Position numbers and translations under genes: made by a program. Of a DNA stretch of 6,025 nt, positions 1-5,021 are shown piece after piece. The stretch lies in NCBI GenBank assembly GCA_020719045.1, contig DYQY01000030.1:1-6025 (forward strand), given 5' to 3'. This DNA is from Candidatus Termititenax sp. GTDB taxonomy: Bacteria > Margulisbacteria > Riflemargulisbacteria > GWF2-35-9 > DYQY01. The notes beneath the pieces are model-generated. The model made no database searches. It had not been told where the DNA came from and was given only the letters and a program-made list of their open reading frames with translations. The first letter of the stretch is position 1. Each line of letters opens with the position of its first letter.

Positions 1-1
1 T

Positions 2-91
2 TCTATATCAATATGTCGTTGCCCATGGGTTCCTGTAGATAAGTCAGATTATGTAGAATATCACGATAAGGAATGGGGGGGAGATGTTTAA
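2..91 (+). pseudogene. tag: N-terminal remnant of DNA-3-methyladenine glycosylase I (tag-like)
   Basis: This frame is open from the window edge to a TAA at 89-91. It encodes a peptide containing RCPWV, then YVEYHDKEWG. That matches the start of the Tag family, which removes 3-methyladenine from DNA: a Cys-x-Trp near the N-terminus, then a YHDxEWG block. In intact proteins the EWG is followed by a VPxHDDxxLFE-type stretch and about 150 more residues. Here a run of seven G (74-80) follows and the frame ends four codons later. Neither other frame restores the missing sequence. The family call is from recalled motifs. The true start lies left of the window, so a broken or insertion-disrupted gene is inferred. 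Confidence 0.55.
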
Positions 92-134
92 ATATAACAG
101 CTAGTGTACAATAATGCACTAACGCATAATTCTC

Positions 135-177
135 TATTGCATCATGCATATATGTAGTATATTATATTAATGCAATA
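135..177. repeat. 8-bp inverted repeat flanking the candidate promoter
   Basis: TATTGCAT at 135-142 is the exact reverse complement of ATGCAATA at 170-177, with 27 nt between. The left arm overlaps the proposed -35 box and the right arm covers the expected start of transcription. That is the geometry of an operator for a repressor binding both sides. Short arms in AT-rich DNA can arise by chance. Confidence 0.3.
137..165 (+). promoter_or_regulatory. Candidate sigma-70-type promoter for the ATPase-WGR operon
   Basis: TTGCAT at 137-142 and TATTAT at 160-165 are separated by 17 nt, matching the vegetative consensus at 4 of 6 and 5 of 6 positions. Transcription would begin near 172, about 20 nt before the AAAGGAGTGAT ribosome-binding site at 191-201. 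The surrounding DNA is very AT-rich, so chance matches are likely, but this is the best-spaced pair in the intergenic stretch. Confidence 0.4.
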
Positions 178-201
178 TTTCAGTTAATATAAAGGAGTGA
201 T

Positions 202-1335
202 ATGAATCCAAGACATTATTTTCCTCTAGGGAAGGCATCTGGAGAAGCATTTTGTAATAGGGTAGAAGAGACGCAAAAGTTAATAGGTAACTTTAAGAAT
301 GGGAAACATACGTTGTTATCAGCGCCGAGGCGTTACGGGAAATCAAGTCTTTGTGAGCGTGCTTTTGAGTTAACGACAATTCCAAGTGCAAAATTAGATT
401 TTCATTTAGCTGTAAGCGATAAAGATGTAGAGCGGATTATTATCAATGGGGTTATTGAGCTTGTTGGGAAAACAATAGGAGCTGTAGAAAAACTATCAGC
501 GGTATTAAGAAAATACACAAAACGGTTAAAACCCAAATTTGGTGTAGGGGGAAAATACTTCTATTTAGAATTAGCAATTGCAGATGATAGTAGTCCGGCT
601 GAGAATATAGCTGAGGCATTATTGTTGCTAGAGAAATTACTGCAAGAAAAAAATAAACAGGCGATTCTATTGTTTGATGAATTTCAGGAAATAGGCCAGA
701 TAAAAAAGGGTAGGGGAATAGAGGGAGCAATTCGTCATGTAGGGCAGGACACTCAGAAATTATCTTTTATTTTTTCAGGCAGTAATCCGCATGTTTTAAA
801 GAATATGTTTGAGGATGAGAGGAGGCCTTTATATAAATTATGTCGAAAATTGATGCTTGGAAGTATTAGTGATGTTCATTATAAAGAACATCTTAACAAA
901 GCGTCTAAAGCTATGTGGAATACTCTATTAGATATAGAAGTGTTTGCCTATATTATGGAAGTAACGGAAAGACATCCTTATTATATTAATTACCTTTGCG
1001 ATGTTCTATGGGAAGAATCTAAAGCAATTCCGCATCTTGACAGTGCAACTAAAGCTTGGGAGGCAGTAGTCGAGGAAGAAAGAAGTGATTTGCTAAAAGA
1101 TTTCTTCAGGCTTACAGAAAATCAACGTAAGCTTTTAATATATATTGCTAGAGGAAATGGGAATGAAATTTATTCAAACGAAGCAGCTAAGGCAATGGAT
1201 ATTCCGGTAAGTTCTATTTCAAGAGGACTAAATAGCCTTGTAGAGGGGGATTATATTGAAAAAACAGAAGCGGGGTATCGTTTAGTTGTACCTGTCTATA
1301 AAACGCTTTTAAAAGTTAAATTTTATAAAGAATAA
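202..1335 (+). CDS. P-loop ATPase with C-terminal winged helix (archaeal-ATPase-like, COG1672-type)
   Basis: This 377-residue protein is probably cytosolic. Residues 17-24 (FCNRVEET) resemble the F-x-N/D-R-x-x-E element that precedes the P-loop in this group. The Walker A loop is APRRYGKSSL at 41-50, with K47 and S48, and Walker B is AILLFDEFQEI at 154-164, with D159 and E160. A sensor-like strand FIFSGSNP lies at 189-196. From about 304 (LTENQRKLLIYIA) to 365 the pattern of helices ending in YIEK-x-YRLVVP fits a winged-helix DNA-binding domain. This order is seen in archaeal-type and STAND-related ATPases that act as NTP-driven switches. The ATG is set by a very strong ribosome-binding site, AAAGGAGTGAT at 191-201. 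The stop overlaps the next gene's start by 1 nt, so the two are co-translated. The ATPase assignment is firm. The target and biological role are unknown. Confidence 0.85.
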   Translation: MNPRHYFPLGKASGEAFCNRVEETQKLIGNFKNGKHTLLSAPRRYGKSSLCERAFELTTIPSAKLDFHLAVSDKDVERIIINGVIELVGKTIGAVEKLSAVLRKYTKRLKPKFGVGGKYFYLELAIADDSSPAENIAEALLLLEKLLQEKNKQAILLFDEFQEIGQIKKGRGIEGAIRHVGQDTQKLSFIFSGSNPHVLKNMFEDERRPLYKLCRKLMLGSISDVHYKEHLNKASKAMWNTLLDIEVFAYIMEVTERHPYYINYLCDVLWEESKAIPHLDSATKAWEAVVEEERSDLLKDFFRLTENQRKLLIYIARGNGNEIYSNEAAKAMDIPVSSISRGLNSLVEGDYIEKTEAGYRLVVPVYKTLLKVKFYKE

Positions 1336-1556
1336 TGCAAGAAGTTTTTCAAGCCTGGGAAACAGAGAGGAAATACTACAGAGCTCACCTTTCCCAGGAT
1401 CTTTTTGGCGACTGGATCGTTGAAAGGACTTGGGGAAGTAAAATATCTCGTAGGGCAGGGGAGAAACCGGATTATTGTTTTTCTTATCAGGATGGAATAT
1501 GCAAGTTAAGCAATATAGGGAAGAGAAGAATGCGGCATCAATATAAGGCTGAATAA
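1335..1556 (+). CDS. Small WGR-domain protein
   Basis: This 73-residue protein consists almost entirely of one WGR-like domain. The pattern YYRAHLSQDLFGDWIVERTWG (residues 14-34, with Y15, L19, D22-L23-F24-G25, W27) matches the bacterial WGR core, usually written YYRLxLxxDLFGxWxLxRxWGRIG. The signature Trp-Gly is kept at 33-34, but the Arg is Ser35, so the motif is degenerate. A basic tail, GKRRMRHQY at 62-70, fits the usual end, so the gene seems full length. WGR domains in PARP proteins contact DNA ends or nucleic acid, and bacterial stand-alone members are mostly uncharacterised. TAATG overlap with the ATPase gene and the lack of its own clear ribosome-binding site point to translational coupling. 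A 53-bp part of this gene (codons 29-46) recurs at 3424-3476. Confidence 0.72.
   Translation: MQEVFQAWETERKYYRAHLSQDLFGDWIVERTWGSKISRRAGEKPDYCFSYQDGICKLSNIGKRRMRHQYKAE
1419..1471 (+). repeat. 53-bp direct repeat, left copy (inside the WGR gene)
   Basis: This stretch matches 3424-3476 at 51 of 53 positions, 2005 bp apart. The differences are 1436 A versus 3441 T (silent, Gly) and 1468 C versus 3473 T (Pro to Leu). It encodes residues VERTWGSKIS to EKP of the WGR protein. Similarity stops sharply on the left side and fades on the right. This copy sits in an intact gene and is therefore the likely source. Confidence 0.9.
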
Positions 1557-1589
1557 TTTAAAGGTTTCGATGATGTTATTAGGCATTAA

Positions 1590-1619
1590 TGTCAAGTAAA
1601 AAGAACAGTATACTTGACA
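1590..1619. promoter_or_regulatory. Putative AbiE operator: 9-bp inverted repeat over the -35 box
   Basis: TGTCAAGTA at 1590-1598 is the perfect reverse complement of TACTTGACA at 1611-1619, with 12 nt between. The right arm contains a consensus TTGACA -35 box (1614-1619). AbiEi-type antitoxins are known to bind inverted repeats in their own promoter and to autorepress. Repression by the antitoxin encoded at 1680-2414 is therefore the natural inference. Confidence 0.6.
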
Positions 1620-1642
1620 AAATAGCCACTAAAATCTATTCT
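1614..1642 (+). promoter_or_regulatory. Candidate sigma-70-type promoter of the AbiE operon
   Basis: A perfect TTGACA at 1614-1619 is followed after 17 nt by TATTCT at 1637-1642 (4 of 6 consensus). Transcription would begin near 1649 and leave a leader of about 30 nt before the TTG start at 1680. An inverted repeat covers the -35 box and a second one starts at the -10 box. Confidence 0.5.
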
Positions 1643-1666
1643 AATATAGATATATTGACAGAATAG
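1636..1666 (+). promoter_or_regulatory. Second inverted repeat, from the -10 box to the ribosome-binding site
   Basis: CTATTCT (1636-1642) pairs with AGAATAG (1660-1666), and inside them AATATA (1643-1648) pairs with TATATT (1651-1656). The loop is GA, and three unpaired bases, GAC, lie at 1657-1659. That gives 13 paired positions. The left arm contains the proposed -10 box, and the right arm runs into the AGGGTG ribosome-binding site (1665-1670) of the antitoxin gene. It may be a second repressor site. If transcription starts upstream of 1636, it could also be an RNA hairpin affecting translation. Confidence 0.5.
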
Positions 1667-1679
1667 GGTGTGAATTGAA

Positions 1680-2414
1680 TTGAAGCTAACAGGAAAAATT
1701 AAAAAAAGGATTGATAAGATTAATGAAGGTACAGTCTTTAAGTACCAACAGTTAGGTATTATGCCAGAAGAATATCCTGCGGCAACCAAAGCTATTGAGA
1801 GACTGATAGCAAGAAAAGCGATAAAGAGGATATCCACAGGAATTTTTTACAAACCTAGAGAAACAGTATTTGGGGAAATAAGGCCAGGCGAAAAAGAACT
1901 TCTAAAACCTTACCTTTTTAAACAGAATAAGCGCATAGGCTATATTACTGGAACATCCTTATATAATCAAATGGGACTAACAACCCAAATTCCTAGAATT
2001 ATTAAATTTGCTAGCCGTGAAAAAAGATTATCTACCCGTATTGGTGACATTCAGATAAAGTCTGTAAAAAGCTATGTAGATGTCGATAGTAGTAATTATT
2101 TTTTCCTTGAAATACTTGATATGCTGAAGGATTTTAAAAGAATTCCGGATATGGATAAGTCTATGGCTATAAAAAATATTATGGCTAAATTAATGGGATT
2201 AAGGGCCGCGCACAAACAGCAGCTAGTAAAATATGCACTTAAATATCCACCTCGTGCAAGAGCTTTGCTTGGAGCATTATTAAACACAATGAAATCTCAA
2301 AATGACGCTAGTTTATTAAAAAAAATAAAACAAGGGCTGAATCCGTTAACTATTTATGATTTAGGAATAAGTAAAGGAATTTTATCTACAGCTTCTAATT
2401 GGAATATTAAATAA
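1680..2414 (+). CDS. Type IV toxin-antitoxin antitoxin, DUF6088/AbiEi-like
   Basis: This 244-residue protein is recognised as a DUF6088 or AbiEi-type antitoxin. Residues 1-65 form a winged-helix-like region: INEGTVFKYQQL, then RLIARKAIKRISTGIFYKP, the usual strand-turn-strand end of the N-terminal DNA-binding domain. A second conserved block, GYITGTSLYNQMGL at 87-100, is followed by RIIKFAS, and the C-terminal YPPRARALLGALL lies at 189-201. Such proteins repress their own operon and neutralise the partner toxin; in type IV systems the two proteins are not thought to form a stable complex. The start is TTG, fixed by AGGGTG at 1665-1670 (9 nt upstream) and by an in-frame TGA at 1671-1673. The toxin gene begins 1 nt after the stop. 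Family and pairing are strong; regulation by the repeats upstream is inferred. Confidence 0.85.
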   Translation: MKLTGKIKKRIDKINEGTVFKYQQLGIMPEEYPAATKAIERLIARKAIKRISTGIFYKPRETVFGEIRPGEKELLKPYLFKQNKRIGYITGTSLYNQMGLTTQIPRIIKFASREKRLSTRIGDIQIKSVKSYVDVDSSNYFFLEILDMLKDFKRIPDMDKSMAIKNIMAKLMGLRAAHKQQLVKYALKYPPRARALLGALLNTMKSQNDASLLKKIKQGLNPLTIYDLGISKGILSTASNWNIK

Positions 2415-2415
2415 T

Positions 2416-3393
2416 ATGAAATTACACGAAGACAAAGTAAAATTTTATGAAGCAATACTTGTGACTTCGCAAATGTTTAAAATTCCTGAAATATATATCG
2501 AAAAGGACTATTGGGTGACTGTTGCTTTGCATGAAATATTTCATTCTATTATGGCGAAGGAAGCGGTGTTTAAGGGAGGAACTTCTCTGTCTAAATGTTA
2601 CAAAGTAATAGAAAGGTTTTCTGAGGATGTAGATATTGTTGTGATATGTAAAGAAACAGAAACAGCTAATCAAAAGAAAGCCAAAATTAAAAAAATAGGA
2701 AAACTGGTTGAAAAGACAATGCCAGAAACAACAATCAATGGTTTAACAAATAAAAAGGGAAATATCAGAAAAACTGCTCACCAATATAATAGGCTTTTTA
2801 ATGGTGATTTTAAACAAGTAGGAGAATATGTAGTTTTAGAGGTTTCTTGGCTAGGCAATTCTGAACCTTTTATAAAAAGTTCAGTAACCTGTTATATTAG
2901 TGAAATGATGAGAGAAAAAGGATTAAAAGATTTACTCAAGAAGTATAACTTAGAGCCATTTTCTGTACAAGTCCTTGGAATTGAGAGAACTTTTTGCGAA
3001 AAGATATTAAGCATAGTTCGTTTCTCTAATACTGATCAACCATATAAAGATCTTGCTAATAAAATTCGGCACATTTACGATATCCATCTTATGCTAGCAC
3101 ACTCTAAAAATAAAGACTTTTTTAACAGTATTAAATTTGATAATATCCTGCTTAAGGTTGGAGAGGACGATTTAAAAAGTTACAAGAACACTAATAAATG
3201 GTTATACAAACATCCGTCTGAAGCATTGATATTTGCCAATCCAGAAGATACATGGGAAAAGATAAGAAGTACATATAATTCTATTTTTAAGGATTTGGTT
3301 ATGGGAGAACTCCCCGCCGAAAATAGTATTTTGGATACTTTAAAGGCTGTCTCTAAAAGACTCAAATCAATTCATTGGCACTTAAAGAAATAA
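2416..3393 (+). CDS. Type IV toxin-antitoxin toxin, AbiEii/AbiGii-family nucleotidyltransferase
   Basis: This 325-residue protein has the nucleotidyltransferase signature of AbiEii toxins: KGGTSLSK at 53-60, then FSEDVDI at 68-74 with the metal-binding pair D71 and D73. IYIEKDYWV (27-35) is the typical upstream helix. ERTFCEKILSI at 190-200 and IRHIYDIHLM at 217-226, with R218 and D222, match the later conserved motifs in which basic and acidic residues bind the NTP. Length is normal and no motif is missing, so it should be active. Related enzymes such as the mycobacterial MenT proteins add nucleotides to tRNA acceptor ends and stop translation. The substrate here is unknown. It starts 1 nt after the antitoxin stop with no good ribosome-binding site, so expression should depend on antitoxin translation. 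No terminator is evident downstream. Confidence 0.88.
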   Translation: MKLHEDKVKFYEAILVTSQMFKIPEIYIEKDYWVTVALHEIFHSIMAKEAVFKGGTSLSKCYKVIERFSEDVDIVVICKETETANQKKAKIKKIGKLVEKTMPETTINGLTNKKGNIRKTAHQYNRLFNGDFKQVGEYVVLEVSWLGNSEPFIKSSVTCYISEMMREKGLKDLLKKYNLEPFSVQVLGIERTFCEKILSIVRFSNTDQPYKDLANKIRHIYDIHLMLAHSKNKDFFNSIKFDNILLKVGEDDLKSYKNTNKWLYKHPSEALIFANPEDTWEKIRSTYNSIFKDLVMGELPAENSILDTLKAVSKRLKSIHWHLKK

Positions 3394-3423
3394 TTAAGGT
3401 GGCGTTGCAAGCTATTACAAAAT

Positions 3424-3476
3424 GTTGAAAGGACTTGGGGTAGTAAAATATCTCGTAGGGCAGGGGAGAAACTGGA
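3424..3476 (+). repeat. 53-bp direct repeat, right copy (orphan WGR gene fragment)
   Basis: This copy of WGR-gene codons 29-46 lies 30 bp after the toxin stop codon. It keeps the reading frame (VERTWGSKIS to GEKL) but has no start upstream and meets a TGA at 3487-3489, so it is not a gene. The frame is preserved and one of the two changes is silent. That suggests a recent duplication or the last piece of a second WGR gene. With the copy at 1419-1471 it encloses most of the WGR 3' end, the AbiE promoter region and both AbiE genes. Confidence 0.88.
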
Positions 3477-3537
3477 CATTTATTCTTGACTGGTTGCAAG
3501 ATTTTTTAATTTCTAATAATAAAAGGAGTTTCAAATA

Positions 3538-3591
3538 GTGCAAATCCCAAGATTTATCCTAGTGTTATGCAGAGCAGTCAATCAATATTAA
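3538..3591 (+). other. Possible 17-codon ORF behind a strong ribosome-binding site
   Basis: AAAAGGAG at 3521-3528 is a strong Shine-Dalgarno sequence lying 9 nt before a GTG at 3538. That GTG opens a 17-codon frame ending with TAA at 3589-3591. The peptide (MQIPRF to VNQY) resembles nothing I know. It may be a leader peptide for the small gene at 3626, or the surviving start of a gene whose body was lost. Another frame across 3540-3625 also stays open, so a decayed gene is an equally good reading. Confidence 0.25.
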
Positions 3592-3625
3592 AAAGACTAA
3601 ACCAGAAAAATAAGGAGCATGTCTT

Positions 3626-3838
3626 ATGGCAGCACAGAAGTTTTATAATATAAAGAAACGCGAATCTATAAATGTTGATGAAAAAAACTGTACCAAGGTC
3701 ATTTATAAGACCAAAACAGCTAAGGGCATTCAAGAGCATTATGCCATTAGAGCTAAAGACAATGACGGCACAAGCCTAACAAAATTTATCAGTAAGCCGA
3801 CATTTGATGCTCTCAAGTGTCCAGTTAGTAAGAAATAA
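3626..3838 (+). CDS. Small lysine-rich protein, function unknown
   Basis: I do not recognise this 70-residue protein. It is basic, with about 14 lysines, and has no membrane segment or signal peptide. It has two cysteines, C22 and C65. A central stretch (KVIYKTKTAKGIQEHYAIRA, 24-43) looks like two beta strands joined by a turn, followed by DNDGTSLTKFISK and a short helix. That suggests a small beta-rich fold. It is supported as a gene by AAGGAG at 3612-3617, 8 nt before the ATG, and by non-repetitive protein-like composition. It stands alone, about 230 bp past the toxin gene, with a perfect hairpin 18 nt after its stop. A small structural, nucleic-acid-binding or anti-defence protein would fit, but nothing in the sequence shows which. 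Confidence 0.6.
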   Translation: MAAQKFYNIKKRESINVDEKNCTKVIYKTKTAKGIQEHYAIRAKDNDGTSLTKFISKPTFDALKCPVSKK

Positions 3839-3847
3839 AATCTCTAA

Positions 3848-4080
3848 TCAGCTTTCAGTGCTCCGGAACGGAGCACTTGGTGCTATTCTGCTCTTTGGTT
3901 CTGTCGAGGCGTTGCAATATTGACCGCTATGTTGTCCTTGTTGCTTAGCCGACAACAGAGAAAACGTTCGAGTTGCCAACAGTACATTTCGTATCAACTT
4001 CCGACGAGCTTTCCTCTGGACCCATTCTCAGTTGCCTATTGACAACTCTCAAGGCCTCTCCTCTTCCGGTAGTTGAATTG
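3848..4080. other. GC-richer patch of unknown origin, no gene assigned
   Basis: By my count 3901-4080 is about 48% GC, clearly richer than the flanking AT-rich genes. The plus strand has one frame open from 3848 to a TGA at 4040-4042, with an ATG at 3929 and no ribosome-binding site. The minus strand also has an open stretch of about 50 codons across 3954-4100. Neither product looks like a known protein. Short inverted pairs occur, such as TGTTGTC (3930-3936) with GACAACA (3951-3957), and GTTGCC appears twice. Structured RNA or a mobile-element fragment, for example part of a group II intron, is possible but unproven. The following 4081-4149 is AT-rich with no clear promoter. Confidence 0.45.
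3857..3877. terminator. Perfect 9-bp hairpin, possible terminator
   Basis: AGTGCTCCG at 3857-3865 pairs fully with CGGAGCACT at 3869-3877 around a GAA triloop. It begins 18 nt after the stop of the 70-residue gene, where a terminator would be expected. The following bases (TGGTGCTATTCTGC) lack a T-tract, so classical intrinsic termination is doubtful. It also marks the left edge of a GC-richer patch and could belong to that element instead. Confidence 0.4.
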
Positions 4081-4149
4081 CATTCTATTATGAACTCATT
4101 CTAAAACTATTCTTAAAAATAGGAAAAAGATAAAATCTAACAAAACAGC

Positions 4150-4656
4150 ATGTATGACTTTCTTAAAAAATGGCCATTAATCATAGTCCTGATTTGTGTA
4201 ATTATTCCGTTGCTGTATAAAGTTGGGTTCAGGATAAACGTTACCGGATCCATGTCTAAAGGATTGTACTTTTTGCAATTTCCAAATGGCTTGAATAGGG
4301 ATGCGTTTGTAACTGTTAAGTTGCCAAAAGAGCAATTATTGCTTGGGATACAGAGACAATACATAGAATCCGAAGACACGGTGCTTTTAAAAAGACTAAT
4401 TGCTCTACCTGGAGATAATGTAATTGTATGTGGATCTCAGATAATTGTGAATGGAATTTTTACTTATCAAGCTCCGAGATTTACCAGAGATAAGCATAAT
4501 CGGGAAATGAATCTAGTAAAAGACGGGATTTATTTATGTGGCAAAAATGATTACTGGGTGTTAGGTATGGATGATCTTTCCTGGGATTCCAGGTATTTTG
4601 GACCAGTCGAGATAGAAAACATATCTAATAGTGTAAGACAAATACTAGCGTTTTAA
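4150..4656 (+). CDS. S26-family signal peptidase, TraF-like
   Basis: This 168-residue protein is a membrane-anchored serine protease of the type I signal-peptidase family, closest in pattern to conjugation-linked TraF. Residues 9-23 form one membrane segment after a basic N-terminus, so the catalytic part should face outside. The Ser box is NVTGSMSKGLY at 30-40, with S34 as nucleophile. The Lys box is LLKRLIALPGD at 79-89, with K81 as general base. DSRYFGPV at 146-153 is the conserved last box. Both catalytic residues and all boxes are present, so it looks active. TraF proteins mature the pilin in conjugative systems, but no other transfer gene is visible here. The ATG is the first possible start, since an in-frame TAA lies at 4138-4140. 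There is no good ribosome-binding site, only AGGA near 4121. A general secretion peptidase is the alternative. Confidence 0.82.
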   Translation: MYDFLKKWPLIIVLICVIIPLLYKVGFRINVTGSMSKGLYFLQFPNGLNRDAFVTVKLPKEQLLLGIQRQYIESEDTVLLKRLIALPGDNVIVCGSQIIVNGIFTYQAPRFTRDKHNREMNLVKDGIYLCGKNDYWVLGMDDLSWDSRYFGPVEIENISNSVRQILAF

Positions 4657-4692
4657 AAAAAACGTAAGAAAGAAAAACCCTGAATATTTTAA

Positions 4693-5021
4693 TTATTAAT
4701 ACAAAACTATCAGTCATTTTTAAAAGAGTTGAAGCGAAAGATTTCAAAGAGTTGCATTAGAGCGGCATTGTCAGTAACTCAAGAACTCATAAGAAGGTAC
4801 TGGGAGCTTGGCAAGCAAATCATAGAAAAGCAAAAACAGCATTCTTGGGGTAGTAAGTTTCTTGAACAGCTCCTGAATCCTAAGGATTTTCTCGAGGGAA
4901 CTTAGAGTTTATGAAACAATTTGTAGTAGAGCATCATGATTTAATTACGAAATAACCTGTTTCGCAAATACCATGGGAGCACATAAGTCTCCTTATGAAA
5001 AAACTTAAAGATAAAACATGA
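4693..5021 (+). pseudogene. Decayed DUF1016/YhcG-type PDDEXK nuclease gene, N-terminal part
   Basis: From 4693 to 4902 one frame reads NYQSFLKELKRKI, then IRAALSVTQELIRRYWELGK, then EKQKQHSWGSKFLEQL. This is the typical DUF1016 N-terminal domain, in which a YWxIGKxI motif is followed by GWGxxxxxxL. That frame stops at TAG 4903. Similarity continues in another frame from about 4890: SRGNLEFMKQF, an in-frame TAA, then PVSQIPWEHISLLMKKLKD. The family reads RRNLxYMRQF and QIPWxHxxxLLxKLKD at these places. So there is at least one frameshift, a small deletion between the blocks, one nonsense codon, no start codon, and loss of the whole C-terminal PDDEXK nuclease domain after TGA 5019. Such nucleases often sit near restriction and defence genes. 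Confidence 0.78.

Noticed and set aside
452-730. Minus-strand open frame opposite the ATPase gene
   Set aside because: It has no ribosome-binding site or family motif, and it lies fully inside a well-supported gene. It reflects codon use of the ATPase gene.
1557-1679. Intrinsic terminator after the WGR gene
   Set aside because: The only hairpins here lack a T-tract and overlap the AbiE promoter, so they fit operators better. Read-through into AbiE cannot be excluded.
1592-1837. Hydrophobic minus-strand open frame across the AbiE promoter
   Set aside because: Its hydrophobic look comes from the complement of lysine-rich antitoxin codons, and it would cover the operator region. It has no supporting features.
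4137-4379. Minus-strand open frame opposite the signal-peptidase gene
   Set aside because: It overlaps catalytic motifs of a clear S26 protease and has no domain of its own.
3434-4856. 13-bp match CTTGGGGTAGTAA shared by the orphan WGR repeat (3434-3446) and the nuclease remnant (4844-4856)
   Set aside because: Both encode Trp-Gly-Ser in unrelated conserved motifs, and similarity ends at once on both sides. Coincidence is more likely than a shared repeat.
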